Origin: Colletes latitarsis
Taxonomy: Eukaryota > Arthropoda > Insecta > Hymenoptera > Colletidae
Direction: 5' to 3'
Length of the DNA stretch: 64,000 nucleotides
NCBI RefSeq assembly: GCF_051014445.1
Contig: NC_135143.1
Coordinates: forward strand, 5,394,001-5,458,000
Part shown: in pieces, positions 40,501-46,754 of the stretch
Layout of the letters: the number at the start of each line of letters is the position of its first letter
How positions within the stretch are numbered: the stretch's first letter is position 1
Position numbers and translations under genes: made by a program
Notes under the pieces: model-generated
Told to the model about the DNA's origin: nothing
Databases searched by the model: none
What the model saw: only the letters and a program-made list of their open reading frames with translations

Positions 40501-43500
40501 TAGTAATTTTGTTCGACGCTCTACGCCAATGTTGTTTAACACTTTTTTGTAGTTATTCACGTGCTCTATTTCATAAATAAATTTCTATGAATTCACTATT
40601 ACTACATTGAGCCCAAATTGAACAAAATCTTTGGTCCTATCACCTCTTCTCATTATTCGTAGTTTTTGGTAAGAACAGATAAAGGGATCGCACTTTGATA
40701 CTCTGGCAGCCCTTTGTCTTCCCTCGAGGAGATCCTTGCTCTTTCACCCGTTACATGTAGATACCTGGGGTATGAAATCGGAGCGTGGGAAGACGAAGGT
40801 CCGTAAAAGCGGACCCCATGCCGCTAATTGTAGGTGTTGCCGAACGTTCTGCCCCGAAATCCGATGATTATGGCATTTAGGCAGATATCTATGATTACGG
40901 GCGATTCGGGGATCCCCCGTTCTGGTTTCTTTTTACTTCCTTTCCGGCTTATTGGGCGCACGAGACGACGCCTAATGCGCGGAACCGAACAAGAAGGTGG
41001 GATATTGCGTGTCGGAATTGGTTTTAATGGTCGGCTTGGCGGATGATTTACTCGCATGCAGCTCGCGGTGTCGAAGAAGCAATCTGACGGGGGTTCCGAG
41101 CGAAGTCTCGCGTTTAATTAGCGAACCTTTACGATCTTGGAAAATACCCAGCCACTTAGCAGGATTTATCGTTGACGTAACGCTACAGACTTAACCATTT
41201 GGGTTGCAATAACTTGCATGGGGAAAAATTTTATTCGAATCATGGATAACCGATAAGACTACAGTGATCATGTTACCCAAAGGAAATCTAGGTTATGTTT
41301 GCTTTTATTTCGCACCACTAGTTCTCCCTAGATGTCGGTGTCTCTAGAGAATGACTCTAGGAATACGATAAAATTACGTTTTATACAGTTTCATAGATTG
41401 CAAACTATTTAATTTGATAACTTTGTGTTAGATTAGATTTGTATTAAATTAAACAGATTCTAAGTAATAGAAGCTCATAAATTCGAAACGATCCATTTCG
41501 TAATTACATGTTGTGTAAATACAAGCTTCAAGTGTTTCAACTTTAGGTTGAGTTTTTAATACAAATATTCGTTAAGGTGTGTTACCATCATATTTGGTAT
41601 CGAGACCTAGTAACTTCTAGTAACTCTATTCTGGCCTGAGTGTAAAATAGGACAAAATTGAGGTTTGAAGAAATAAATAAACCCAAAGTACAGTTACTTG
41701 AAAAAAGGACTGCGTGAAATATTTAGTTTTAGGTATAATTTACATACTTAGAACTTTTACTAATCGAATATAAAAAAAAAATAAAAATTGAACTTTTATA
41801 GCAGAATTACATAATTAGTGTACAAACTTAAAATACAATCTGGTTACTAATATAAAAATTACGAAAAGTATTAGGTTCTTCGCTAATATTTTTACTATCA
41901 TTACTTAACGGTTTAACAACCATTTTGGCAAACGCGACGTGAAACGAAGTCGATCAGAAGTCGGGCGTTACGCTTATTACTCGATTCCAAAACTCAGAAG
42001 AGATAACTCGAAGAAAACACCGTGGAATTTCGCAGATACATCCATGACCGAACAAAGAATGCAGAGAAGAATGCAAAGAATGTAGACATTCACCGGTGGA
42101 TGCCCGGGAGAGAGTAACAAAGCGGAGCGAAAATTGTCGCATCGTCGACGGACGAACGGTCGAAAAGTCGGCAAGAATGAAAAACGGGAAAGCAGAGATC
42201 GACCTTAGGAGGAGTCGAGCATTCTGCGGGAGGTCATAAGCGTCAGACAGTGTCATAACCGAAGGGTCAATAAGTCGAGAGATCATAAATCAACGTTCGA
42301 ACCGTCCCACGTTTTCGAAAGGGCGGCTTTGAAGTGCAGCGAGGTTCTTTGTAAAAGAATGTTAAGTACACGGATGGGCTAAGAAAAGTCGCTCCTGGCG
42401 CCTGCTGCACGTTCGACCGTAGAAAATTTCGAGTCTCTGACACGTGAAACGTGGAACGAACAAGAAAAGAGCTTGTCCGCGCGGTGTGTCCCGGGTGCTT
42501 GTCTATTGGCCGCTTTTCGGGTTCCTTCGAGTAGTCTGGGGAACACTCGAAACATCGAAAAGGTTGGGTTTCGTCGTTGTTTTCGCTACGGACGATACAT
42601 ACCCACGGTGCTAAAGTGTCTCGAAAACATTTTTTTCTCTGCAGTCGAGTGCATTCAACGGAACCCCGACCGCCGGCAGAGAATTTTACGGTTCATCGTT
42701 ACTAGCAAACTCGAGTGTCTGGTTCGAAAGAATTCACTGTACGTGCCTAGGGATAGTTTTCCTCGACCTTTACGTTCAATGGGATCCATTGTAGGAGAAG
42801 AAATCACTTTCTCGCAATGAAAGTAGAAAATTTGACTACCAACGATCGATAATATCGGACGAACAAAAGATCTGTTGTGTTTCACGGAACAAGCGGACGA
42901 AAAAGCTCCATCAGGAAGCAAGGTCCACTCGTTCCTCGAAGATAAACTAAGAGGCTTTTGGTCCTAGATACTTCTACAAATAATCCAGCCGAATCCTCAA
43001 CGAAAGCAACGTGTTCCAGGCACGGTAGAATTTTTCTAGAGCTACTCCAGAGTCCCGGGTGGCCGATAAGATAGCAGCCAGAAGGACGTGCTCTTAGAAA
43101 ATTATCGCACCCCCGCCCACCATTGGTTACCGCTGATTACAGCTCGTACCACCCTCGTCAGAGACGCCAGTCACTTTCCCGTGGCTAAGCCATCTTATTG
43201 CTGTCCCTGCTGATACACTATCCAACGTTATCACCAGACACACCTCCTCCAAAGTACGACCAACGTTCCTTCAAAAACTATTTATCCTTTCAATTTCGTT
43301 CGTCGAACGTTCTTACTTATTTGTATCTCGTCTGTTTGTCGGCCGCTAATCGATTTTCTGATAAACGGACCTAGACTTTCAACCGATCTTCCTAGAATCC
43401 TGAAATCGTGATATTCTCTGAACGTTATCGATTGTAGATAATTGAGAGACAAATATAGCGACATCTCCCGCACTCCCCAACAGAGGGATACGCTCTCTCA

Positions 43501-44083
43501 CATGTGACCTCCTACTCCTACATACATACACTTCTTTAAATCGCTTAAGGCAGAGCTTGCTAGGGTTGACTTATTGACGAGCCCATTAGTAGCTCTTTTT
43601 TCCACAAATATCCAGAGTGACTGCTTGAAACGCGAATAAGAAATTCGTTATTGCGTTGACACGTTCTTGGAATCAGCTAGCACTAGTAGAGCGACGTATT
43701 TTCAATCCTTATCTCGAGCTTTTCGCGAGCCAGTGGATTCGTTAACAAGCTCAAAAATAATTATCGAGCAACGACAAGCGCGGAGCGGGCAAGGGTGGAC
43801 GGACACAACACGGACTCAGGGGAGAATCCTTTTCCCACGTCTTCGTGACCCCCTTTTTCCTCCTCCCCGTAAATCAGATCGGGCTGCCTCGAAGACTCAC
43901 TTGGTATACTGTAGAAGCCACCGGATGGGGTGCGTACGAGGCAGGACGGCTGGAGGTCGGGATCACGCTCGTGATCGCTGACTGCGTGACTTCCTGGCAA
44001 TCTTCCGTTGACGCGACTCATTGTAGGGTTACGGGGTGGCACATCGGGCGGGCCCCGCGGCGCCGAATTGTCCAACAAACACC
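774..44083 (-). CDS. Ten-a: Teneurin gene (Ten-a-like), partial, 13 joined exons
   Basis: Exons in transcription order: 43901-44083, 35612-35696, 28116-28279, 22419-24890, 19895-20184, 19342-19588, 17783-18157, 15237-15572, 12947-13154, 6898-7114, 4181-5016, 1710-4015, 774-1509. Every junction is GT-AG and every phase matches, giving 8455 nt (2 nt + 2817 codons + 2 nt) with no stop. Domain order is that of teneurins: cytoplasmic proline-rich segment, one TM helix, linker, eight EGF repeats, Cys-rich/TTR/FN-plug, NHL propeller, YD repeats. Known role of the family: homophilic and latrophilin-type trans-synaptic adhesion at the plasma membrane in axon targeting and synapse organisation. The transmembrane segment does not resemble what I recall of Ten-m, and the linker is long, so I call Ten-a; the paralogue call is inference. 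The initiator Met exon and the C-terminal exons (more YD repeats, RHS/Tox-GHH-like end) are missing from the model. Introns range from 165 bp to 8.2 kb and carry nearly all the transposons. Confidence 0.93.
1510..1709 (-). other. Intron 12 (200 bp)
   Basis: Short AT-rich intron between exons 12 and 13: donor GCTG|GTGAGTAATG, acceptor GCATCTGTGCAG. No repeat or other feature seen. Confidence 0.85.
1710..4015 (-). CDS. Ten-a: Teneurin exon 12: NHL propeller and first YD repeats
   Basis: 2306 nt, about 768 codons, one uninterrupted frame; phase 2 in (acceptor TTTCTTTTTCAG|CGC) and phase 1 out (donor GCTG|GTGAGT). The first third holds NHL propeller blades, each with a hydrophobic-x-PDG/LDG-x-hydrophobic signature: IALSPLDGSLYISD, GVAVSADNVLYFAD, ALAINPLDNSLHMID, SIAFGPSGNLYIGE and VAVSPDGVVHIGD. 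A Cys cluster (KCNCLERGCDCF) sits between the last two blades. YD repeats then begin, e.g. YNYDEFGRLTSAV, YGFDRAGRLYEI and YDHTGKLETTLAG. In teneurins the propeller mediates homophilic contacts and the YD shell supports it. A large single exon for this region is plausible for an insect teneurin. Confidence 0.95.
4016..4180 (-). other. Intron 11 (165 bp)
   Basis: Smallest intron of the gene; donor CTCAA|GTAAGTTTC, acceptor CTCTTTCTTTTTCAG. It interrupts the NHL propeller, the region that carries a short alternatively spliced insert in vertebrate teneurins. No micro-exon is evident inside it. Confidence 0.85.
4181..5016 (-). CDS. Ten-a: Teneurin exon 11: FN-plug and first NHL blade
   Basis: 836 nt, 278 codons plus 2 nt; phase 0 in, phase 2 out. 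The exon opens with VVIIDNIIMTTAEEKQ, continuing the TTR-like domain of exon 10, then CAAHDYDLMKPVVLATW and the beta-rich FN-plug that closes the base of the YD shell. Near the end comes a Cys pair (YCMDCEG) and the first NHL blade (ALAAAPDGSLFVGDFNLIR). The acceptor (TTCTATTCATTAAAG|GTC) has a poor pyrimidine tract and no CAG, but the phase and the conserved protein join fix it. An in-exon ATG at 4992 is not a start. Confidence 0.93.
5017..6897 (-). other. Intron 10, AT-rich, no recognised element
   Basis: 1881 bp, very AT-rich with many A/T runs. Short open frames (e.g. 5279-5542, 5978-6226, both minus) have low-complexity composition and no recognisable domain. No terminal inverted repeats or shared repeat copies found. 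Confidence 0.6.
6898..7114 (-). CDS. Ten-a: Teneurin exon 10: TTR-like beta-sandwich
   Basis: 217 nt, 72 codons plus 1 nt; phase 2 in (TTTCCTGACAG|C), phase 0 out (AACGAG|GTAGAA). The residues RSAVVRGRVVTHLGTG, GVRVSTSTPLEGFTLTR, DDGWFDLLVNGGG and AVTLQFGRSPFKPQ form the transthyretin/carboxypeptidase-regulatory-like beta-sandwich found between the Cys-rich and FN-plug parts of teneurins. The exon ends in VPWNE, which continues directly into VVIID of exon 11. Confidence 0.95.
7495..7562 (-). repeat. Dispersed repeat family C, copy 1
   Basis: Reverse complement matches the 3' part of copies at 33290-33432 and 43365-43505. Shared core reads, on the minus strand, GACACCTCCCGCACTCGCC followed by AGAGGG and ACGCTCTCTC. 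No coding content; class unknown. Confidence 0.6.
9985..10045 (+). repeat. T/C-rich low-complexity tract
   Basis: Almost pure T with scattered C over about 60 bases, read directly. On the minus strand it is an A/G tract. No transposon boundary could be tied to it. Confidence 0.85.
11028..12751 (+). mobile_element. Family A TIR element, copy A1 (complete, 1724 bp)
   Basis: Starts CAGGGTGTTCGGCCA and ends with an inverted CACCCTG, with TA on both outer sides (11026-11027 and 12752-12753). Inverted ends extend about 115 bp: the left side carries GGAGATTCTAGAGGCCAAAA, and its reverse complement lies near 12700. The interior has two tandem units about 660 bp apart, marked by AATTGGACCATTTTTATGGG at about 11640 and 12300. 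No transposase. It looks like a non-autonomous DNA element. Orientation is set by that marker on the plus strand. Confidence 0.85.
12752..12946 (-). other. Intron 9, distal end next to exon 9
   Basis: About 200 bp, GC-richer than the adjacent element, ending at the donor GAGAG|GTGAGTTAG of exon 9. No separate feature seen. Confidence 0.6.
12947..13154 (-). CDS. Ten-a: Teneurin exon 9: cysteine-rich domain
   Basis: 208 nt, 69 codons; phase 1 in (GTCTGCAG|ACGG), phase 2 out. The protein is DGLIDCADPECCASHVC, then SQLCVAAPKPIDILLRKQ and PPAITASFFERMKFLID. This is the conserved Cys-rich stretch directly after the eighth EGF in teneurins; it completes the NCGDGRDNDKDG motif begun in exon 8 (an EF-hand-like Asp-rich calcium-site signature). 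Confidence 0.95.
14123..14388. mobile_element. Palindrome built from the 5' end of a mariner/Tc1-type transposase
   Basis: Two 96-bp arms (14123-14218 and 14293-14388) are inverted copies at roughly 85% identity around a 74-bp loop. From 14169 on the plus strand the left arm and loop encode an HTH-like start, KREAILTHFQSGTKLAKIA then RLNSWRIAIYRTI, typical of the DNA-binding N-terminus of mariner/Tc1-type transposases. The right arm, read on the minus strand, encodes a related KREAVVTLF followed by a stop. No catalytic part remains. Confidence 0.6.
14445..14790 (+). repeat. Dispersed repeat family B, copy 2
   Basis: Shares successive blocks with 53400-53530 (TTTGTCGAGTTACT, TTATTATCTGACA) and with 470-550 (AATTAAGTAA, ATAATCAAGTT, CCTTGGATAA). 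Non-coding. Confidence 0.55.
15237..15572 (-). CDS. Ten-a: Teneurin exon 8: EGF repeats 6-8
   Basis: 336 nt, 111 codons; phase 1 in (GTTTTCCAG|AATT), phase 1 out (CAAAG|GTACAA). It encodes EGF6 (ELCDLDCGPHGHC to GDLC), EGF7 (QCDPRCNEHGQC to GKHC), EGF8 (GCPNSCSGHGQC to GKDC) and the start of the Cys-rich domain (NCGDGRDNDK). All three EGF repeats have the full six cysteines. Teneurin EGF repeats have the tenascin-type spacing C-x3-C-x5-C-x4-C-x-C-x8-C. Confidence 0.96.
15573..17782 (-). other. Intron 7 with family A copy A2
   Basis: 2210 bp. 15573-16325 is unremarkable AT-rich intron. 16326-17420 is family A copy A2, with a family D fragment inside at about 16633-16735. 17421-17782 shows no element. 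Confidence 0.6.
16326..17420 (-). mobile_element. Family A TIR element, copy A2 (1095 bp)
   Basis: Left end TAGGGTGATCGGCCACACC (first base diverged), right end inverted GCATCCTG, TA outside both. Conserved subterminal GGAGATTCTAGAGGCCAAAA on the left and its inverse on the right. One internal unit, opposite orientation to A1. A fragment of family D at about 16633-16735 interrupts or replaces part of the interior. No transposase. Confidence 0.8.
17783..18157 (-). CDS. Ten-a: Teneurin exon 7: EGF repeats 2 (end) to 5
   Basis: 375 nt, 124 codons; phase 1 in (GTATTATAG|GAGAG), phase 1 out (CAAAAG|GTAATG). It encodes the second half of EGF2 (EYINGECQCNPGWKGKEC), EGF3 (ECEVPDCNGHGLC to GKYC), EGF4 (DCPHPNCSGHGYC to GADC) and EGF5 (QCLPDCSGHGNFDLETQTC to GDDC). 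EGF5 has only five cysteines: the third is replaced in GHGNFD. In known teneurins EGF2 and EGF5 carry such unpaired cysteines, which form the intermolecular disulfides of the covalent dimer. Confidence 0.96.
18158..19341 (-). other. Intron 6 with a TTAA-flanked MITE
   Basis: 1184 bp, AT-rich. Apart from the MITE at 18350-18555 no feature is seen. Confidence 0.6.
18350..18555. mobile_element. 206-bp TTAA-flanked MITE
   Basis: Flanked by TTAA at 18346-18349 and 18556-18559. The ends are inverted: CCCCTTAACGTTCATG on the left and ATGATCGTTAAGGGG on the right. Non-coding. TTAA duplications are the hallmark of piggyBac-superfamily integration. Confidence 0.7.
19342..19588 (-). CDS. Ten-a: Teneurin exon 6: EGF1 and first half of EGF2
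   Basis: 247 nt, 82 codons; phase 0 in (TCCTCCTTACAG|CCT), phase 1 out (CAACGCG|GTGAGT). It encodes PSIKKEVTHYMEPGHWFLS, LYNDDGD and VAEDMTHNC-type residues that end the pre-EGF beta domain (seen here as IAVIAEDMTHNCPNGCSG), EGF1, and EGF2 up to VCPVLCSQRG. EGF2 continues in exon 7 and lacks its third cysteine (CSQRGEYINGEC). Confidence 0.95.
19589..19894 (-). other. Intron 5 (306 bp)
   Basis: Donor ATT|GTATGTGCC, acceptor CGATCCTCCTTACAG. A-rich on the plus strand at 19660-19770. Nothing else seen. Confidence 0.8.
19895..20184 (-). CDS. Ten-a: Teneurin exon 5: pre-EGF beta domain
   Basis: 290 nt, 96 codons; phase 1 in (TTCTAACTATCCAG|GTGC), phase 0 out (GTCATT|GTATGT). The encoded segment, including GARTFPARSFPPDGTTFAQ, IPPYSYWNMQFYQSEAAYV, RFDYNIPRGASIGVYARR and NALPTHTQYDLLEVL, is one of the most conserved parts of the teneurin ectodomain, just before the EGF repeats. 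A GT in TCCCATGTTAGTG could be an alternative donor but would break the phase. Confidence 0.93.
21397..21444. other. Small GC-rich hairpin
   Basis: CCGGTGT at 21397-21403 pairs with ACACCGG at 21438-21444, and a CCCC/GGGG pair lies inside the loop. It could fold as RNA; no known RNA family was recognised. Confidence 0.35.
21761..22151 (+). repeat. Dispersed repeat family D, copy 1
   Basis: Matches 54853-55195 in the same orientation over nearly its whole length, from TTTTTCTGATTA through TTGGTCTTATTTTAAT to CTTATCCA and CCAAGCATTG. The left part holds an imperfect inverted repeat around TAAACACGATATA and its complement. Non-coding. Confidence 0.7.
22419..24890 (-). CDS. Ten-a: Teneurin exon 4: giant acidic Ser/Thr-rich extracellular linker
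   Basis: 2472 nt, about 824 codons in one open frame; phase 1 in (TTGTCGTTGCAG|TTTCC) and phase 1 out (TTGGAAG|GTGAGG), matching exons 3 and 5. It lies just outside the membrane helix. The sequence is dominated by S, T, E, D and N, with many N-x-S/T sequons and no globular domain I recognise. Near the C-terminal third there is a proline run (PPPPQPPSSPPPS) followed at once by a compact cysteine cluster (ECECSCPC). Only about six cysteines occur in all. Likely an extended, glycosylated stalk (inference). Base composition is GC-rich relative to the introns, typical of the gene's exons. Known vertebrate linkers here are far shorter. Confidence 0.9.
24974..25721. mobile_element. piggyBac-type MITE (748 bp) with TTAA duplications
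   Basis: TTAA at 24970-24973 and 25722-25725. Inverted ends: CACTAAATTTACGGAT on the left, and CACTAGATTCATGGAC when the right end is read inward. Subterminal AGTCAAATTGACTC and GAGCCAATTT motifs recur, as in piggyBac-like elements with CACTAGA ends. No transposase frame; about 75% A+T. Confidence 0.75.
25726..26580. mobile_element. TIR element with a nested MITE
   Basis: About 170-bp imperfect inverted ends: left AGAGGGTACTGGCTGCCTAG with TTTTTCAGCCTTTTTTGTGA, right (26410-26580) carrying the reverse complement, including TCACAAAAAAGGCCGAAAAA and ACAGTATTTTTTTCAT. It abuts the preceding MITE at the same TTAA and contains another MITE at 26178-26399. No coding capacity. Confidence 0.6.
26178..26399. 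mobile_element. 222-bp TTAA-flanked MITE nested in another element
   Basis: TTAA at 26174-26177 and 26400-26403; inverted ends CCCTTTG and CAAAGGG. Non-coding. Confidence 0.65.
26575..27395. mobile_element. Possible TIR element with AAGGGGGAAA ends
   Basis: The left end AAGGGGGGAAACCATTGTGA and the inverted right end TTAAGGGGGAAAACCACTGT are similar over about 35 bp. The interior is AT-rich and non-coding. Borders are approximate. Confidence 0.4.
28116..28279 (-). CDS. Ten-a: Teneurin exon 3: transmembrane helix
   Basis: 164 nt, 54 full codons; phase 2 in (TTAATTGATTTCAG|AG) and phase 1 out (GTCGTAG|GTAAGTCG). It encodes VPLPYGHAPSMIPMRRQSIR, a short CHFVKGVDWCSW stretch and the hydrophobic helix KLIAMILLIVSLCITAALAY. 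Basic residues precede the helix, so the N-terminus is cytoplasmic (type II), as in all teneurins. Two Cys flank the cytoplasmic face and could be palmitoylated (inference). I see no resemblance to the Ten-m membrane segment as I remember it, hence Ten-a. Confidence 0.92.
29730..30214 (+). repeat. Left arm of a 485-bp inverted duplication
   Basis: Reads ACAAGGAACCTTCGCGAACG at its outer end and GGCTTGCACTAAATTAT at its inner end. The reverse complement is at 31906-32394 with roughly 95% identity by eye. Non-coding. Includes the internal short palindrome AAGGGGTGAAACCACCCCTT. Confidence 0.85.
30399..30519 (-). pseudogene. Possible zinc-binding transposase tail fragment
   Basis: In the 303-bp spacer between the left arm and element A3, the minus strand encodes NEPRCHICGDVAIIKCVWCK and then a stop. 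The paired CxxC motifs resemble the C-terminal zinc finger of piggyBac-type transposases. Nothing else of a transposase is visible, and the upstream frame is family A sequence. Confidence 0.25.
30520..31871 (-). mobile_element. Family A TIR element, copy A3 (right end lost)
   Basis: Left end CAGGGTATTCGACCACCCC preceded by TA. Two internal units about 515 bp apart (markers near 31108 and 31624). It stops without its right inverted repeat about 35 bp before the right arm of the inverted duplication. Confidence 0.8.
31906..32394 (-). repeat. Right arm of the 485-bp inverted duplication
   Basis: Inverse of 29730-30214; small indels give 489 bp. Outer end AAGGTTCCTTGT. Confidence 0.85.
33290..33432 (+). 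repeat. Dispersed repeat family C, copy 2
   Basis: Shares with 43365-43505 the run GAACGTTATCGA, AGATAATTGAGA, ACACCTCCCG and CAACAGAGGGATACG. Non-coding. Confidence 0.7.
33454..34764 (+). mobile_element. Family A TIR element, copy A4 (1311 bp)
   Basis: Left end CAGGATGTACGATCAACCC, right end inverted (ACGTCCTG), TA on both sides. Two internal units about 525 bp apart (markers near 33750 and 34275). The left subterminal repeat is more diverged than in the other copies. No transposase. Confidence 0.8.
35612..35696 (-). CDS. Ten-a: Teneurin exon 2: short cytoplasmic exon
   Basis: 85 nt; phase 1 in (TCTCTTTTTCGCAG|AGATA), phase 2 out (ATGGACAG|GTAAGCC). Encodes IPKNEYNNKNQSTGNS, then PIKVELQNNMD and a split Arg codon that exon 3 completes. 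Too small to find by open frame alone; it is supported by strong splice sites and by phases that fit both neighbours exactly. Polar, Asn-rich, juxtamembrane cytoplasmic. Confidence 0.8.
36330..37799 (+). mobile_element. Family A TIR element, copy A5 (left end lost)
   Basis: Right end complete (CGAACACCCTG then TA). The left inverted repeat is missing; sequence begins within an internal unit. Two units about 523 bp apart (markers near 36674 and 37197). Confidence 0.8.
39541..40610 (+). mobile_element. Family A fragment, copy A6 (both ends lost)
   Basis: Internal units only, e.g. CACCAAAAATGATTATAATTA twice and GGGTTTTCTCACTTTAC twice; no terminal repeats. About two units. Confidence 0.75.
43365..43505 (+). 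repeat. Dispersed repeat family C, copy 3
   Basis: See copy 2 at 33290-33432; high similarity from the CTAGAATCC region through GAGGGATACGCTCTCTCAC. Confidence 0.7.
43901..44083 (-). CDS. Ten-a: Teneurin exon 1 of the model: proline-rich cytoplasmic segment
   Basis: 183 nt, 60 codons; phase 1 in (CATGGTTGTTGCAG|GGTG), phase 1 out (ATACCAA|GTGAGT), the latter fitting exon 2. It encodes CLLDNSAPRGPPDVPPRNPT, MSRVNGRLPGSHAV and PSCLVRTPSGGFYSIP. The PPDVPPRNPTMSR block and the SCLVRTPSG block are conserved cytoplasmic signatures of arthropod teneurins; the PPxxPPR core fits an SH3-binding site. An in-frame ATG lies 13 nt before the acceptor at 44096, so an alternative unspliced start here cannot be ruled out; otherwise at least one more 5' exon exists. 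Confidence 0.85.
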
Positions 44084-46058
44084 CTGCAACAACCATGGAA
44101 AGGATACGTGTGATTTACGTACGACAGATGACCGGATAATTTTTCTTTTTCTACTTTAATCGCGATATCGTTAAGCAGATCTAACTAGACGATAAAAGGA
44201 GCAATTGGCGTGCAAGTTTACTGTTTTTGCCAGGAAGTCTTGGGGAACTACACCCAGGGGGATCGTCGACTTACCGCCGATGCGTTGCATTTAAATAACG
44301 ACTGCCTTTTGTATTTCGTCGTAGTTTATTAAACGACGCGAGGCAAGAAGCGCTCGAGTTCACGGAACGACTCCAGAAACCGAGAAAGGTTATAGCTTCT
44401 TCAGAAGCGTAGATGCTGAGCTTAGGTTAATAGTAGCGTGTATCTTGTCTTTACACCGTAAATATGTATCTACTCTACCATTATTCTTACTCAATCCTAC
44501 GCTAAAGGCATATTATTATTATTATTTGAAGTGTGGAAACATCGTGGTATGTGGTTTACATATTTTTAGATATGCAAATGAATGGTTGGTATCAAATGTT
44601 TAATTGATTGAATTCACGATAGATTAACTCTGCGATCAGCAACGAACGTATAGTTACCAGCAGGTAGAAAAATATCGATAGTTCAACTTCGCATAGAAAG
44701 AGCCAGTTCTAGCATTGAGGATCACCTATATAAACTTAGACTGTATTTATTGTCTGGTATGCTTAGCCATGTCACTCATAATCGTTAACGGGGTCTTCTA
44801 ATAATGAAGATGACCAGAACAGTCGCTACGATGTTAGTCATCTTATCGTTCCTGTCGTTATTGAACTCGTATATTTTGTACTAAAAATATATATGTGTAT
44901 CCTTAAAAGATAACAAAGTGAAAGTTTTATGGTTTTTCACAATAAATTTCCTGAAGCAACCTTTACTGTAAATTAGTTGAATAATTCATTCATTCTAGAC
45001 TATTCTCACCGAAGTATTCATAAATTCCGTTGATAAAATTAAGATTAAAACTCAGTGATTCGGTATTAAAGCTCAATAAATCGCTAACATCAAACTCTTA
45101 TACAAAGAAAATTCTTCCAATGTTTGAGTCGCGTTAATAATTTTAGTTAGGAGACTTTCGAACACAGCCTTACTTTCTTTCGTTACTTAATGCCCATTTT
45201 GGGCTGTTACCGCACGGTGGGAAACGCGATTATTAGAAAACACGCGGGGTTGAGCTGCCCCATCGTTGAAATAACCTTGTGGTCTAGATTACCTAACCTG
45301 AACCCGGTTTCCTCCGAGATTCAACGGCGAACAATGCCTACGCGTAATCCTGGGCAGGTGGCCAGGCGATTTTCACCGAGGCAAAAGGGTTGAGCCGATC
45401 TCGCGATTAGGCACGTTTCACACGACCAGGCTTTCGCCGCTATAGGAATCATCACGAGGGAGAATGACCTAGAATCGCGGGACACGTTCTTCCGTGCGCG
45501 GCGATGCGAAATGAAAATTTTCGAAGCGGAGCTTTGTCGCGCAGTATTCCAAGTATAAGAACGTCGTCGATTCTTCTTACTTTTCGTGAAACTGCATCCT
45601 CCCCGAGGGATGCGTTCACCCTTTCTTGCATCACCGCAGAATCAGTTATTAATTTCTACGATGATACAGCTGTATCGAGCACAATGTGTGATCCTAAGTT
45701 CACGTTTCGTCGACAGTTTTATTATTTGTTGTCGAGAAAAGTTCCTGTGTCTTTTTCACGATCTCTCTTTAAGATCTTGTTCGTACAGAGATACGTAATA
45801 TAACAAATAATACATAATAGGTATAATGGATCTTATTTGATGTTAATTTGCATGAACAATCTGTAGCAGCGAGTTAATAGGTTAGGAATCAGTGGAGGAA
45901 TGATAAGTTGGTAAGATAGGAGACGGTATTAAATGAAGTGCGAATGACCAATTAAAGCATTAAATGGCGTACGGGAAGAATGGTTTGTGGCGTTCATCAC
46001 CACGTGCGTTACTTAATCTTCGTTTTCAACGTTAATGATTCTGGGATACGCGAATGTA
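44084..46058. other. Region upstream of the first teneurin exon found
   Basis: Either 5' intron or flanking DNA. 45190-45640 is GC-richer with short frames on both strands and no domain. A short ATT microsatellite lies at 44510-44526. No element borders seen. Confidence 0.5.
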
Positions 46059-46754
46059 CAGTTACCGAAGAAAGTGTCCATACACCGCAACACATTCAAT
46101 TTAAACAATAAAAACTTTGATTATAGAAGGCTAATTAACTATGGAAGGCACACATGCAGTTAGGGAATTAACTCAGCTTTCAGATAGTATGAATTTTATT
46201 GTAACTTAATTAAAAATGCAACAGACAAATCTCAAATGCCGAATGAAGAAAGAAAATTAGCGAGCAAAAAGTATTCATACAGAATTTTGTTTGTTTGTGA
46301 ATCAGTCATATTTATAGTAATTAATATTTTGTAGGATATCCGTCATTATCAATAATCGCTTGTAATCGTCTGGGCATAGATTCAATTAAATTATTTGTTA
46401 CATTTCCCTCCATTTTTTGCCATTTCACTTGCAAAGCATTCTTTAAATCATTTTTATTTGTAATTTTATATTTTTGCAAAGGATGTTTCAATTCTTGCCA
46501 TATATGCTCAAATATTTCGCCAATAGATATCACGTATGAATACTTTTTCTCGCTGATTTTCTTACTTCATTCGATATTTGAGATTTGTCTGTTGTATTTT
46601 TAATTAAATCATAATCAAATTCATACTATCTGAAAGCTGAATTAATTTCCCAACTGCATATGTGCCATTCTTAGTTAAGTAGCCTTCTAGAATCAGAGTT
46701 ATTATTGTTTAAACTGAATGTCTTGCGGTGTATGGATACTTTTTTCGGTAACTG
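46059..46754. mobile_element. Tc1-like deletion derivative with 220-bp inverted repeats
   Basis: TA on both sides (46057-46058, 46755-46756). Arms 46059-46280 and 46534-46754 are inverted copies, roughly 87% identical, starting CAGTTACCGAA. The 253-bp centre holds only the C-terminal end of a transposase on the minus strand. Long inverted repeats of the IR/DR type and the TA target site are typical of Tc1-like elements. Confidence 0.88.
46321..46533 (-). pseudogene. Tc1-like transposase C-terminal remnant
   Basis: 70 codons to the stop. The residues WQELKHPLQKYKITNKNDLK, VKWQKM and LIESMPRRLQAIIDNDGYP then TKY match the conserved C-terminal tail of Tc1-family transposases (SMPRRxxxVI...G..TKY). 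The HTH region and the DDE catalytic domain are absent, so it cannot encode an active enzyme. The ATG is simply the first Met in the remaining frame. Confidence 0.85.

Larger units (their letters stand above)
35697..43900 (-). other. Intron 1 of the model (8.2 kb)
   Basis: Contains family A copies A5 (36330-37799) and A6 (39541-40610) and family C copy 3 (43365-43505). 38250-38800, 40780-41180 and 41950-43250 are GC-richer blocks with short open frames on both strands but no recognisable coding sequence. 37800-38250, 38820-39540 and 41180-41950 are AT-rich without features. Confidence 0.55.

Noticed and set aside
44084..44096. In-frame ATG just upstream of the first model exon as the teneurin start
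   Set aside because: It lies in the acceptor region (CCATGGTTGTTGCAG) with a normal pyrimidine stretch before it, and phase 1 fits a spliced upstream exon. Kept only as an alternative.
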